Shown here: positions 8,576 to 19,918 of the stretch, one piece after another
How the letters are laid out: every line of letters begins with the position of its first letter
How positions within the stretch are numbered: the first letter of the stretch is position 1
Position numbers and translations under genes: made by a program
Notes under the pieces: generated by a model
Database searches by the model: none
The model's input: the letters and a program-made list of their open reading frames with translations, nothing else
What the model was told of the DNA's origin: nothing
Assembly (NCBI GenBank): GCA_023105745.1
Contig: JALGQZ010000004.1
Location: 71,475,112 to 71,539,111, forward strand
Origin: Austropuccinia psidii
Taxonomy: Eukaryota; Basidiomycota; Pucciniomycetes; Pucciniales; Sphaerophragmiaceae
DNA: 64,000 bases
Reading direction: 5' to 3'

Positions 8576-11500
8576 TATTTCCTTCAAGAGCACAATTGTG
8601 CACTCTGAATACTAGTGTCAAGAAATCTTTAAAATTTCTTATTTTTTCTTCAATCTCTGATATTTTTTATAGTATTCTCATTGATTCTGGTGCTACAAAC
8701 TCCTTTATTGCAAAGAATTTTGTTCTCAAGTACTCATTGACCGTGTCAGAGCTCCCTGAAAAGATTCCTCTTTTCATTCTGGATTCCAGTGAATCCACTT
8801 CCCTGTTCATCACTCATTATACCAAGTGGGTTGTTGATTTACCTTCCTTCCCAAGCTTTGAATGGGATTTCTTTATCATAGATTCACCCAAGGGAGAAGA
8901 CCTAATATTGGGCTATGATTTTCTTTACCATTTTAATCCCATTATTGATTGGAAAAATGGATTGATCACCTATGATTCTAGTCATAAGGATTCTAGTGGC
9001 ATTATTTCTTCTACTAGTAATGACTTATCCACTGCTGTCAACAGTGTTGCTCTGGTTGGTGAACTTAAGACACCTTCCCTTCCTCCTTCTGTCCATATCC
9101 CTTCCATTTTTCCCTCTCAGTCATTACTTCCATTAAGAGATGAAGTCTTCAAAGAGATAAAAGATGTTGGAGAAGATGTTGCTATATCTTCACTTCATCT
9201 CTTTCAAGGGGATATGGACCTTCCTCCTTTATCTTTTCATGCCTCCCTGGAGGAGCAGTGGGATGAGGAGGAAGAGCCAGAAGAGATTGAAACTGTGCTG
9301 AAGGTAGTCCCTCCTGTTTATCACAAATATTTGGATGTATTCTCCAAAGTGAAAGCAGAGAAACTTCCTCCACACCGTGCCTGTGATCATCATATCGAAC
9401 TGGAGGGTCTTCTACCTCCAGTTGGTGTTATCTACTCCTTATCAAAGAATGAGTCAGAAACACTGCGGGCCTACATTTCAGAGAATGTAGAGAAGGGTTT
9501 CATCAGACCAAGCTCCTCCTCAACAGGAGCACCTGTCCTTTTTGTTAAGAAAAAGGATGGTGGTCTTCGTTTGTGTGTTGACTACCGCAAACTTAATGCT
9601 GTCACTAGGAAGAACAGGTATCCTGTTCCTCCAATGAATCAGCTTCTTACCGTCTTTAACGGTGCTACTATCTTCTCCAAGATAGATCTGCGTGGTGCTT
9701 ATAATCTCCTGAGAATTAAAGAGGGGGATGAGCATTTAACTGCCTTTAGAACCAAATATGGCAGTTATGAGTATTTGGTTATGCCATTTGGCTTAACCAA
9801 TGCTCCAGCTTCATTCCAAAATCTTGTGAACGATATCTTTGCAGATTATTTGGATATTTTTGTTGTAGTGTACTTAGATGATATTATGGTCTTCTCTAGC
9901 TCTTTGGATGAACATGTTAAACATGTGGCCTCTGTTCTCCAAAGACTGAGAGACAATAATTTGTTTGCTAAAGCCTCCAAGTGTGTATTCCATACCTCAA
10001 GTGTGGAATACTTGGGCTATGTTGTTTCAAGTGATGGCCTCAAGATGGATTCTTCAAAAGTTCAGCAAATCCTCAATTGGCCTCAGCCCAAGAACATCAA
10101 GGCCCTCCAATCTTTTCTTGGCTTTGCCAACTTTTATCGTCGTTTCATTAAAAATTATTCCAAAAAAATCTCTGCTCTCACTTCCCTCCTTAAAAAAGAT
10201 TCTCCCTTCATCTTCAATGAGGAAGCTCTTAGTCAGTTTCAAATACTCAAAGAAGCTTTCACCACTGCTCCTATCCTCTCTCATTTTAATCCTTCTCTAC
10301 CAACTATTGTAGAGACTGATGCTTCTGATTATGCCTTGGGTGCTGTACTGAGTCAGGTGAATGACTCAGGAAAGCATCCCATTGCATTTGATAGTCGCAA
10401 GCTCTTACCAGCTGAACTCAACTATGAGATTCATGACAAGGAACTCCTTGGCATAGTTTGGGCCCTCAAGCGCTGGAGAGCCTTTCTCCTTTCTCTTTCT
10501 GATTCTTTTGAGGTCTTGACAGACCATTGTTCTCTCCAATATTTTATGTCCTCTAAAGTCCTTACTCGTCGTCAAGCCCGTTGGGCTGAATTTTTGTCTG
10601 AATTTCACTTTGTTATCACTTACCGCCCAGGCAGGCTGGCCACTTTACCAGATGCCTTGTCACGTCGGGACGACGTGTACCCAGAGAGGGGGGTGGATTT
10701 CATCAGCAAGAATCCTCAAAATTTTCATCAAGTTCTCAAGCAAAATGAAATTCAAGAGTCAAGATTCTTTGCAATCAAAGTTGATATTTTTTCAGATGTA
10801 GTTGATCAAATTCAAAGACAAGTATGGCAAGACAAAGATTATAAGGAAATCCTCAAGAAATTAGCAAGAGGAGAATCAGTCCCAGACTATTCTCTTGAAC
10901 CTCAATCAAAATTATTATTGTTCAAAGATAGAGTAGTCATTCCAGGCAATCATGAAATTCAATTGGATATTCTTCAAAAGCGTCATGATTCACCGTTGGC
11001 TGGCCATCCTGGCCAGGAGAAGACCCTCAAGCTCATCAAGAGGGATTTTTATTGGGTTGGCATGAATCAAATCATCAAGGACTATGTGTCCTCATGTCAG
11101 CAATGTTCAAGAAACAAGAACATCCACCATAAGAAGTTTGGATTACTCAAACCTCTTCAAATTCCATCTGGTCCTTGGAATTCCTTATCAATGGACTTTA
11201 TCACCCAATTGCCCTTGTCAAGCAACTTTGATTCAATTTTAGTAGTTGTAGACAGATTTTCAAAAATGGCAATATTTATTCCAACTTATTCAACAATCAC
11301 TGCTTTGGATTTAGCTCAAATATTCATTAATCATGTCTTTTCCAAACATGGTCTTCCAATCAGTATTGTTAGTGATAGAGGTTCATTATTTGTTTCATCA
11401 TTTTGGACTCAATTGTGCCAGCAGCTCAAGATATCAAGAGATCTTTCAACTGCCTTTCACCCTGAAACAGATGGACAGACAGAGAGGGTAAATCAGATTC

Positions 11501-12258
11501 TAGAACAGTATCTTCGGATGTATGTCAGTTACCATCAAGATGACTGGCACACCTGGCTCCCTCTGGCTGAATTTGCCTATAATAATGCAGAACATTCATC
11601 AACAAAACAGTCTCCATTTTTCACTATTTATGGAAGAAATCCCAGCTTTGATTCAATTCACATTTCTCAAGATACACCTGCTGGAAAGTTATCAACAAAA
11701 CTCCAATCAGTACAGCAAGTTGTCAAAGAAGAATTAGAGTCAGCAATAAAGCGTTTTAAGAAGTATGCAGATAAAAATAGAGCAATTCCACCTGATTTCC
11801 AACCTGGGGACAAAGTATGGCTAGCTTCCAAGAACATCAAGACAACAAGACCCACCAAGAAACTTTCAGAAAGATGGTTGGGACCCTTTGAAGTTCTCAA
11901 GAAGATTGGCAGCCATGCATATCACCTCAAGTTGCCTCAACAATGGAAGTCAGTTCACCCTGTTTTCCATGTGTCCTTGTTAGAACCAGTGAAGCAATCA
12001 ACTATCCCAAATCGACACCAATTGCCACCACCTCCAGTAATAGTGGAAGAGCAAGAAGAATGGGAAGTGGCTCAGGTTCTGGACTCAAAACTCAAGAGAG
12101 GTTCATTATGGTATTTAGTGGAGTGGAAAGGATTCAATGAAGACCCAGAAAGAACAACTTGGGAACCAGCTTCCAACCTTACCAACTCCCCAGACCTTGT
12201 CAAGGACTTTCACACTTTGTATCCAGACAGGCCTGGCCCAAATGCCTCAAGAGTTTGA
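8536..12258 (+). CDS. pol: Pol polyprotein of element A2 (expressed as Gag-Pol)
   Basis: About 1240 residues, in the -1 frame to gag. No ATG lies near its beginning, which fits expression by frameshifting. Counting from codon 8557, the aspartic protease has DSGATNSF (catalytic D43) and reverse transcriptase has YLDD at 439-442 with LRLCVDYRKLN upstream. RNase H has ETDASDYALG (D588). Integrase has an HHCC zinc domain beginning at H810 and the D880, D940, E976 triad, with 35 residues between the last two. The C-terminal chromodomain lies near 1165-1220 (EWEVAQVLDS, WYLVEWKGF). No frame breaks are present. Order and motifs place it among chromodomain Ty3/gypsy elements. Confidence 0.95.
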   Translation, partial: SLSGNHDVFNGSHLFPSRAQLCTLNTSVKKSLKFLIFSSISDIFYSILIDSGATNSFIAKNFVLKYSLTVSELPEKIPLFILDSSESTSLFITHYTKWVVDLPSFPSFEWDFFIIDSPKGEDLILGYDFLYHFNPIIDWKNGLITYDSSHKDSSGIISSTSNDLSTAVNSVALVGELKTPSLPPSVHIPSIFPSQSLLPLRDEVFKEIKDVGEDVAISSLHLFQGDMDLPPLSFHASLEEQWDEEEEPEEIETVLKVVPPVYHKYLDVFSKVKAEKLPPHRACDHHIELEGLLPPVGVIYSLSKNESETLRAYISENVEKGFIRPSSSSTGAPVLFVKKKDGGLRLCVDYRKLNAVTRKNRYPVPPMNQLLTVFNGATIFSKIDLRGAYNLLRIKEGDEHLTAFRTKYGSYEYLVMPFGLTNAPASFQNLVNDIFADYLDIFVVVYLDDIMVFSSSLDEHVKHVASVLQRLRDNNLFAKASKCVFHTSSVEYLGYVVSSDGLKMDSSKVQQILNWPQPKNIKALQSFLGFANFYRRFIKNYSKKISALTSLLKKDSPFIFNEEALSQFQILKEAFTTAPILSHFNPSLPTIVETDASDYALGAVLSQVNDSGKHPIAFDSRKLLPAELNYEIHDKELLGIVWALKRWRAFLLSLSDSFEVLTDHCSLQYFMSSKVLTRRQARWAEFLSEFHFVITYRPGRLATLPDALSRRDDVYPERGVDFISKNPQNFHQVLKQNEIQESRFFAIKVDIFSDVVDQIQRQVWQDKDYKEILKKLARGESVPDYSLEPQSKLLLFKDRVVIPGNHEIQLDILQKRHDSPLAGHPGQEKTLKLIKRDFYWVGMNQIIKDYVSSCQQCSRNKNIHHKKFGLLKPLQIPSGPWNSLSMDFITQLPLSSNFDSILVVVDRFSKMAIFIPTYSTITALDLAQIFINHVFSKHGLPISIVSDRGSLFVSSFWTQLCQQLKISRDLSTAFHPETDGQTERVNQILEQYLRMYVSYHQDDWHTWLPLAEFAYNNAEHSSTKQSPFFTIYGRNPSFDSIHISQDTPAGKLSTKLQSVQQVVKEELESAIKRFKKYADKNRAIPPDFQPGDKVWLASKNIKTTRPTKKLSERWLGPFEVLKKIGSHAYHLKLPQQWKSVHPVFHVSLLEPVKQSTIPNRHQLPPPPVIVEEQEEWEVAQVLDSKLKRGSLWYLVEWKGFNEDPERTTWEPASNLTNSPDLVKDFHTLYPDRPGPNASRV

Positions 12259-12695
12259 TTTATGGTGCTTGGTGGGGATTGGAGTTTATGAAAGTAAGTT
12301 CCTCTCCTGGCATGCACCTTTAAGGGGGTATTCTACCCAAATTTGTTGTAAGCATCACCTTGGCCACTTTGTGAGCACTTGTCAATTTTTTGGACAGATT
12401 CAGAAGGCCTTGCAACATAATACCCTCAAGATTTGGACCTTTCATCAAGATTTGGCCCAATCTTTTCTTTTATTTTCTCTTCTTTCTTTAATCATGCCAT
12501 AAATTATCTTTCAAGACATTCATTATCAAATTCATCTTATGGCATATTTCAATTTTCATTTATGGTGCTTGGTGGGGAGTGGAAGTTATGAAAGTAAGTT
12601 CCATCTCCTGGTATGCATCCCTGAGGGGTCTAATTCTTGTAAAACATTACCTTGGCCACGCTGTGAGCATCAAATGCTTGGTTTTATCTTTCAGA
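12253..12695 (+). repeat. Two direct repeats of about 130 bp after the pol stop
   Basis: Blocks starting near 12258 and 12557 share TTTATGGTGCTTGGTGGGGA, then TATGAAAGTAAGTTCC, a CTCCTGG(C/T)ATGCA stretch and CCTTGGCCAC(G/T)(C/T)TGTGAGCA. Both are also present in A3 (inverted, near 4600-4760 and 4960-5080). Each contains GTAAGT, a good fungal 5' splice-site core. A short echo (TTATGGTGCT) lies at about 14382, shortly before the purine tract. Confidence 0.75.
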
Positions 12696-14403
12696 ACATT
12701 TTGGCCAAAATCAAGAAACTCACCACAAGAAGGACAACCCTCAGGAATTTCTTATTTCTTTCTTTACTCTCTTTTTCTCTCAATTCTTTTTCATTTCTAT
12801 TTTTTATTTTTATTTCTTTTACTTGTATGATTTATTTTTCATTTCTTGTTTCAAAAGCAGCAATCATAACTCCCATATCTTGTTTGGGGAGTGAATTTAT
12901 TTGATAATCAAGAGCAAACACTAGTAATGGTAAAGACCAGCTACAGATAATCCTCATCAAATTTCTTCAATGTTCTTTAAACTTCATAACCAAGGCATCT
13001 CCAAATCACAAAAGGCGGTGAACCAGAGGCAGTGGAGTCAAATATGAATGTCAGCATTGAACTCATTCCTCAAGATCAAAATTGAAAGCCAAAACCCAAT
13101 CAGAAAGGTGTTTATGGCAATTGACCAATCAAGGAGGGGATAAGAAGAAGATATTCAAGAAAGAAATCAAGTTCATAGAAGAAACTGTTTCAAAATGGCC
13201 CAATTGGCCAATTTCATCAAGATATGTACTTTGGCACAATTGGCCATATCAGACCTCAAAACATCAAAACAGCCATTTTTTATCAATTCTTATCATAATA
13301 TGCTTAATTGTGCATATTGGGTGATTTGCGCATTTTGCGCAATTTTGCGCATTTTGCGCATTTTTGCGCATTTTTTGCGCAAAAGGGCCCTTTTCTTGTC
13401 AAAAGCCTTCAAAAGGCCTTTTTGGCCATAATCATTATAATTGCGCATTTGCGCACTTTGCGCAAAATTTGCGCATTTTGCGCATTTTTGCGCATTTTGC
13501 GCAAAAATGCGCAAAATGGCCAAAACCCACTTTTAGGCCATTTTCTCACAAAAATTCAGTTTTCCATCATTTTCACCAGTTATGCCACTTATGGCATATT
13601 TGCGCATTTTGCGCAAACTTTGCGCACTTTGCGCATTTTTGCGCATTTGCGCATATTTGCGCATTTTGCGCAAAAATGCGCAAAATGGCCAAAACCCATT
13701 TTAGGCCATTTTTTCACAATATTTCCATTTTTTCACCATTTTCACCAATTATGCCACATATGGCATATTTGCGCATTTGCGCACTTTGCGCATTTTTGCG
13801 CATTTTGCGCATATTTGCGCATTTTGCGCAAAAATGCGCAAAATGGCCAAAACCCACCTTCAGGCCATTTTTCCACAAGGATTCAATTTTTCCATTATTT
13901 TCACCAATTTATGCCACATCTGGCATACTTGCGTAATTTGCGCAGTTTGCGCATTTTGCGCAAATTGGCCAAAAATTCCATTCACTCACATTTCAGGGAT
14001 TTTGGCCAGGACTACTCATTTGGTCCAAAATTTCAGTTGTTGGCCACCTTATGCCAACACTCTCAAATTCAAAATTATGATGATTTTCAAGTGGTCTTGG
14101 GACAAAACCCAAATCAACCACCTTTCAAAAGCCATGGGGACTCAAGAAAAGCTAATGAAGACACTCAAGACAAGATTAAAGGAATTTTTATGAAGATTGA
14201 AGGCAGTTTGAATGAAACAGAGGAAATTCAGAATCAAAATCAAGTTGAAAATACCAACAAATGGTCAAATGAAGATTTGTTTGAGTATTGATTGAAGAAG
14301 AAGTTTTATGGTGAAAATCTTAATGAATTGGGGGAAAAACTGTTTGAATTGATTGCAAGCTCGTCAAGACTCACTATACTTATGGTGCTCAGAGCTCACC
14401 ACT
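12259..14403 (+). other. A2 3' untranslated region
   Basis: Unusually long at about 2.1 kb. It contains a duplicated block of about 130 bp, a short antisense match to the fragment at 4125-4349, and the TGCGCA array. Several open frames cross it, but they are either composed of the repeat or not shared with A3, so I do not call genes here. Confidence 0.7.
13325..13975. repeat. TGCGCA-rich tandem array in the A2 3' UTR
   Basis: More than 30 copies of the palindromic hexamer TGCGCA, spaced by short A/T runs. They are organised into higher-order repeats marked by CAAAATGGCCAAAACCCA-like blocks at 13512, 13681 and 13840, and a weaker one at 13961 (periods 169, 159 and 121 bp). Each unit also carries TTCACCA...TATGCCAC...TGGCATA. 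The long open frames here translate to Cys/Ala/Phe/Leu-Arg repeats and are not genes. Confidence 0.85.
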
Positions 14404-14419
14404 TTCAAGAGGGGGATAA
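14404..14419 (+). promoter_or_regulatory. A2 polypurine tract
   Basis: TTCAAGAGGGGGATAA lies immediately before the 3' LTR, the expected place for the plus-strand DNA primer of an LTR retrotransposon. Confidence 0.8.
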
Positions 14420-15158
14420 TGTCACAGCCAAGGAGGCAGGGGCATTTCCAATCATCATCAGCAAATCATTATATCATGGATACCCTTCAAAACCCAATCA
14501 GCAAGGGGGTTTCATTCAACAATTCACCCAATACAGTTTTCAGACCTCAATACAGTTTCATACAGACAAGACCCAAATACAGGTTTCACCAAATACAGGC
14601 TTTTCATCAATACAGGTGCCAATACCTGTATTGACTGTATAACCTGTATTGGATTCACCAATACAGGATTCAATCCCACATACAACTTCTTCCAGCATAC
14701 AGGCCAGTATCTCAACACTCAAACTCCAAGGCTGGTATTTCTCACATATACCAGCCCCTCTTCATCCGCCTGGGGGTTTTTCCCCCAGTTAATTAAAATA
14801 GTTGATTTATTATTTAATATTATTTTATTCTCACTTTTGGAATATTATTTTATTATTTACTAAGTTAGTCTTAGCCTTCCCTCACCTGTTCAGTAGAGTC
14901 CTGGTGGCCATATCCTTATTAATTCCTTTTCTCTTTTCTGAACAGGTTGAAACAGTGACTCAGGATTATTTGTGGTTGGCTCTTTATTATTGCTTTTGCT
15001 TTGTCTCTCTTATCTTTTATACTTATTATTTTATGACTAGGAATTTATCCTCTTACTCCATTACTCTCATCATTTGAGTATTTTCTTCTGAGCCCTCCAT
15101 AAGTAAGTCTGTTCACTGAGTGCCAGGCCCTCTTCATTTTAGAAGAGCCCCTGTGACA
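14420..15158 (+). repeat. A2 3' LTR (739 bp)
   Basis: Same length as the 5' LTR and nearly identical to it, one substitution by eye. Followed by the GAATT duplication at 15159-15163. It holds the same promoter, hairpin and primer block, at about 14745-14801. Confidence 0.95.
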
Positions 15159-15163
15159 GAATT

Positions 15164-16682
15164 ATTAAAGTAATAATAAAGAGAAAATTATTATAATAAG
15201 AGAAAATAACCTACTTTTAATACTTAATATAATAATTTTGAAATATTTTATGCCAAATAATGTAAATACAACTTATCCAAATTGTATTTACAATAAAAAA
15301 TATAGAAAATTACAAATATTCTGGATTTTTACGTGGAAATGAGATTTTAGAGAGATTTTTAGCAAAAACAATTAAATAAATGATTTAATCACGTCAAAAT
15401 TGATGATTATAATAAGATTATCTTTGGTCTTCAATAATATAAGATATTTATATATAAAGAATAAAGATATTACCTTTTAATTTAATTGATTTAAAGTTTT
15501 TGATGCGTATGAGGGGAAAACAGAGTAAAAAGAGCTCTATTTATAGTAAATAACTCCCTCCTAGAGTCCAACAGGCTTCTAGTAGACGTGTGCTGATCAT
15601 ATCCACTGGAATTGATCAATATTTTAAGGTTTGGTGATGATTACATCATTATTATGCCATTATTTAGAGTTATCACTATAACTCTAAGTTTGATGACGTC
15701 AAAGGCTTGGCAGAACCCCAAAATTCATAGATTTTATTATTTTCAATCATAAACTAATAGTATTCACCAATTTTATCACTCATATGACTGTTAAAATTAA
15801 TTTAAGGTTACAGTGAGTGATCATAAATGATCAAATTAAGCTCAAACTTTGATCCTCAATAACCTTTAAGATTTACACGCTACAGAAATTCAGAGAGTGA
15901 ATTCTAATAGCTTGGCATAACCTTATTATGCTGCCAAGAGCATTTTATAACATCATCAAAACTCTATGTTTGATGATTTTTCTTGTAACTCATCTTTCCT
16001 GTCGAAATTTAATATTTTAAACTTCAAACTATGATTTCAAGGGGTTATACCTTGAATATTATAATAAAGAATACATCATTCTTCACGAATGAACTAGTAT
16101 AATCCAACTGTCGACTTTTTTTTAAGTTTGGACCACTTTCACAACAAAGTGGTCAACAGCTCTGTTGATTTTAATCAATAATTCCTTACAGGTTTCAACC
16201 TTGTTTGTAACTTGTGAAATAGGCTTCATTTCTGTATTCCTACAGTGATTACGTGATGACCTTTTTTTTGGTTCATCACTCTATCATACATATTTCAAGA
16301 GATATTAGCTGAAGTACTTGAATATATGTTACATATGTGGAATTTTATGGAGATTCCAATGGTACCATTTATTCTACATTTTTTTTCATTGGTCTTTGAA
16401 ATAAATAAGGATTTGTGTTTTTTATAAGGTATTATTACTTATAACTTATTAAATATTGACTTTACAGATATGCCACAAAAATGGTATATGTGTATTTTAC
16501 CATGGGGAATCCAATGGTATAATTTATTTCACATGTTTAGTCATTGGTGTTTAAGTTAAACCAAGTTTTATGTCAATTTACGGTATTTTTGTAGTTTTAA
16601 GGTAATTATTTTTAATGTATAATTATATTAAATATTTCTTGTGACCTTTTTTGGGTATGTGGTCATATCTCAAAGGTTCACA
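15164..16682 (-). repeat. B LTR, part 2
   Basis: Continuation of the LTR begun at 5320. It ends at AAAGGTTCACA (16682). It lacks about 80 bp (near 16333) and about 23 bp (near 15650) that are present in the other B LTR at 23269-25239. On the minus strand it is the 3' LTR of B. Confidence 0.9.
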
Positions 16683-16800
16683 TTCCTTACCACCAAAAAA
16701 GATTGTACCACAATCTGATATGTGTAATTAGGGTATCATCCACTTTCCTACCTCTTCAATAGACTTTGTTAGTCTTGAAGCTCAATAATGCTTACCTTTT
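16683..16800 (-). other. B 3' end with polypurine tract
   Basis: On the minus strand the sequence next to the LTR reads GGTGGTAAGGAA, a purine-rich tract that is conserved in B' (GGTGGTAGGGAA at 27697). The rest is a short 3' untranslated region after the chromodomain. Confidence 0.65.
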
Positions 16801-16992
16801 CTATTTTTCAGGCTTTCTTTCATGTCTGAACCTTCTTAGTAGTTTATCAGCATTTGTTATATCTTTCTCAAGTAGCCATTCATCTTCTTGAGTTGAATTT
16901 CTATACCTTACAAGGTATTCTCTTTCTTTTTTGTTTCTTTTCTTTCTTTCTTTAAGGACTTTTACTATTTTCTTTTCCTCTCCTTCTTCCAA
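16801..16992 (-). pseudogene. Chromodomain-like C-terminus of B pol
   Basis: Reads KVLKERKKRNKKEREYLVRY, then EDEWLLEKDITNADKLLRRF, a compact chromodomain-like module. In B' (27796-28191) the equivalent is fused in frame to integrase. Here it is out of frame because the run at about 16990 has one base fewer than in B' (AAGGGGG versus AAAGGGGG on the plus strand). Confidence 0.8.
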
Positions 16993-19841
16993 GGGGGAAT
17001 TTCAAGTGGGGGTTTATTTCTTAGTGGAAATAACTCCTTGTCACTTGAGCTGTGAGGCTTTATCAGACTTACAGGGAAAGTTGGGTGTTTGTTCATTAGT
17101 TCACCTGTGAGTTCCAATTGCACAGCATTAAGTCCATGAAGTGCTTTTATCATTAATGGTCCTGCGAAGGAATGATTAAATTTGTTTGGACCTTTTATGT
17201 TATTGAAATTAAGGGTTGATACTAGGACCAAGTCTCCTATTTTGAAGTCAGGTGGTTTATGACTTTTATCCCATCTTTCTTTTGCATATTTGAAAGAATC
17301 TTGCATACATCTGTTTGCATGGTGTCTTGCCTTGTCAAGCATTATCTTAAAGCTGCTTGCTGTTGGATGTATATCCACTAAGTCCATTTTGAGGATATCA
17401 TAAGGAAGTCTTGGATTCCAACCTTTTTCTAGCATTTCTGGTGTTTTGCCAGTAGAAGAATGGATTGATGTTTTATATGCAAGTTCAAGAGCTGGTATTA
17501 GTGTACACCAATCATTGGTAAAACCATCAGAATATTTGAATTCTAGCCCATAAGCACAGAATCTTCTGATCATTTCCCCTAAGGTCTGTATCATTCTTTC
17601 TGCTAAACCATCAGTTTGAGGATGGTAAGCTGTTGAGAATGATAACTTTGTCCCAAACAAGTTATGCAGATTTGTCCATAATGCTGAAGTGAACTTTGGG
17701 TCTCTGTCACTTATGATATTCTGGAATAAGCCTGTATGGCTAATAAGTTTATTCCATATCATTATGGCTGTGTCCATAGCTGTGTCATCTTTATGGCATG
17801 GTAGGAACATGGGAGTTTTGCTATACCTGTCAACCAATACTACGCATGCATTATAGCTTCTGTCTCCTCCTGGAGGTAATGCTGTTACCCAATCAATATG
17901 AACTATTTCCAAAAGGGATTTTGGTTCTTGGATTTGGATCATCATTCCAAATTTCTTTCCTGTGGCTCTGTTGGATTTTTGACATCTGTCACAGGTTTGG
18001 CAGTATTCTATAACATCTTTCTTCCAATTTGGCCACCAAGAGCAGGTTTTCACCCTCTCTAGTGTTCTGTCTTCTGAAAGGTGTCCAGCTGCAACACTAT
18101 CATGACACTCATGTAGAATAGTGTTTATCAGGGTTCTATCTGTTAAGGCCATAACACATGTGTGTTTTGTTCTATGGTAAAGGATTCCATCAAGGAGGTG
18201 GAATATTGCTTCATCATATGCCTTTTTCCATGTTTCATCTAGTTTTGATGAAAGTGATGGGTCTTTACAGTCTTTCATTAGAAGTTGGCTTGAGATATGG
18301 CAATTTTTGTCTATCTTATAGCTTTCTTTAATTTGATTAAAGAATTCTGTGCCAATGTCTGTAACACATATTCCTTCTATATGGTGTTCTTCTTGTGGTA
18401 CCCATGCTGGATTGTCAGGGGTATTTGCTAGAGCCCATCTGCTAAGACCATCTGCACTTTTATGAATATTACCGGATTTATGAACAATAGTCATATTTCC
18501 TCTATATTCTTGGATAGAAATTTGCCATCTCAGCATATGTCTATTTGGAGTTTTCATATTTAATAGAGATTTTACAGCATTACAGTCTGTAATCACATCA
18601 AATACTGTTTCATCCAAGTAGTAATGTAATTTTTCTAAAGCCCACACTAAGCAGAGGCATTCCATTTGGCTTGCTCCATATCTTGCTTCTGTTGGCTTTA
18701 TCTGTCTTGAAATAAAACAAATTGGTCCTTCCACTGGTTCATCATTGATAATTTGTGTCTGGTGTAGTTCAGCACCCAGTCCTTCTCCACAAGCATCAAC
18801 GTAAAGTTTGAAAGGTAGTTTCCAATCTGGCATTAGAAGAAATGGGGCATTTGTTAAGGAATTTTTCAATTCTTCATATGCCTTGACTCGTTCTTCTGTC
18901 ATTTCATAGACTGTTTGTTGGTCACATAGCTTATACAAGGATTTAGCAATTTTTGCAAAGTCCTTTATATGCTGTCTATAGTTACCAGAAAATCCTAGAA
19001 ATGATTGCATTTCTTTTTTGGTTTGAGGCATTGGCTTAAGTAGTACTGCTACTACTTTATTCTTGTCTATGCCTAGACTAAGTCCAGATACAACATGTCC
19101 TAGTGCTTTTAATTCATTGTATGCAAAATGACACTTTTTCAAGGAAATTTTCATATTCACTTGGACTATTTTTTGTAGTACCCTTTCTAGTCTTGTAAGG
19201 TGATTTTCCCAAGTTTCTGAGCAAACTATGATATCATCAATATAGATAATTAACCATCCTTCTGATAATTCTTCAGGAAATATGGTATTCATCATTCTTT
19301 GATAATGCAAAGGTGCATTTTTTATGCCAAATGGCATTCTTAAGTATTCACAAATTCCACAGTGGACTATTATCCTCAGTAGTTTTTTGGCATTGTCTGT
19401 TAACACATTTTGATGAAAACCCTTTAAGGCATCCATGGCTGTGATGAACTTAGCTTGTGAAAATTGTGTCAATGTCTCATGGATCCTGGGTATTGGATAT
19501 CTGTCAGGGATGGTATAGGTGTTCAAGGCTCTGAAGTCTCCTACCATCCTTGATTTTCCGTTATTCCAAGTTATAACGACAGGTGTAGTGACTTCTACCT
19601 GTTCATTATGTCCCACCTTTCTTAATAGTCCAAGGTCCATTAATTCTTTAATGTGTACCTCTAAGGCTTCTCTAGCCCTTGGACTAGCTGGGTAAGCAGG
19701 TCTCCTTAGTAAAGGTGGGTAAGGTTTTTCCACATTAAGAATTATATCCACTTCATGTCCAATTATGGCACCTAGTGGCTCTTTTTCAGTTGCAAAGGCA
19801 TTTTTGTACTTAAATAAGAGGTCAATCAGTTTTTCTTTCAT
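16965..19841 (-). pseudogene. pol: RT, RNase H and integrase part of B pol
   Basis: 958 open codons. RT contains [20 protein letters not shown] and an intact YIDD. RNase H contains [18 protein letters not shown]. Integrase has the zinc finger ([22 protein letters not shown]) and a catalytic core with [28 protein letters not shown] and [13 protein letters not shown]. The domains look intact, but both ends are frame-broken. Upstream, the protease region ends in a stop with a 1-nt shift near 19900; downstream, the chromodomain is shifted. B' is continuous across both points, so the breaks are decay in B and not an expression strategy. Confidence 0.9.
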
Positions 19842-19918
19842 TTTATCTGTTAATTCTTGATTGAATTCTGCCTCTTTAAGCTGTTGAGATATAAAAAGTT
19901 CCTTTTCTGGAATTTTTC

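Larger units (their letters stand above)
5679..15158 (+). mobile_element. Ty3/gypsy chromovirus-type element A2, full length and young
   Basis: A complete 9480-bp element inserted into a B LTR. GAATT is duplicated at 5674-5678 and 15159-15163. The two 739-bp LTRs (5679-6417 and 14420-15158) differ at one position that I can see (GTGAATCAGG versus GTGACTCAGG). The order is LTR, self-primer site, leader, gag, pol (protease, RT, RNase H, integrase, chromodomain), a long repeat-bearing 3' UTR, purine tract and LTR. Both genes are open, so the copy may be active. It is the youngest element in the nest. Confidence 0.95.

Noticed and set aside
12539..12904. Open frames of about 120 codons after A2 pol
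   Set aside because: They translate the duplicated 3' UTR block and are not shared in frame with A3.
13308..14291. 327-codon open frame on the plus strand
   Set aside because: Its N-terminal two thirds is a translation of the TGCGCA array; other frames of the array are open too, and A3 lacks the region.
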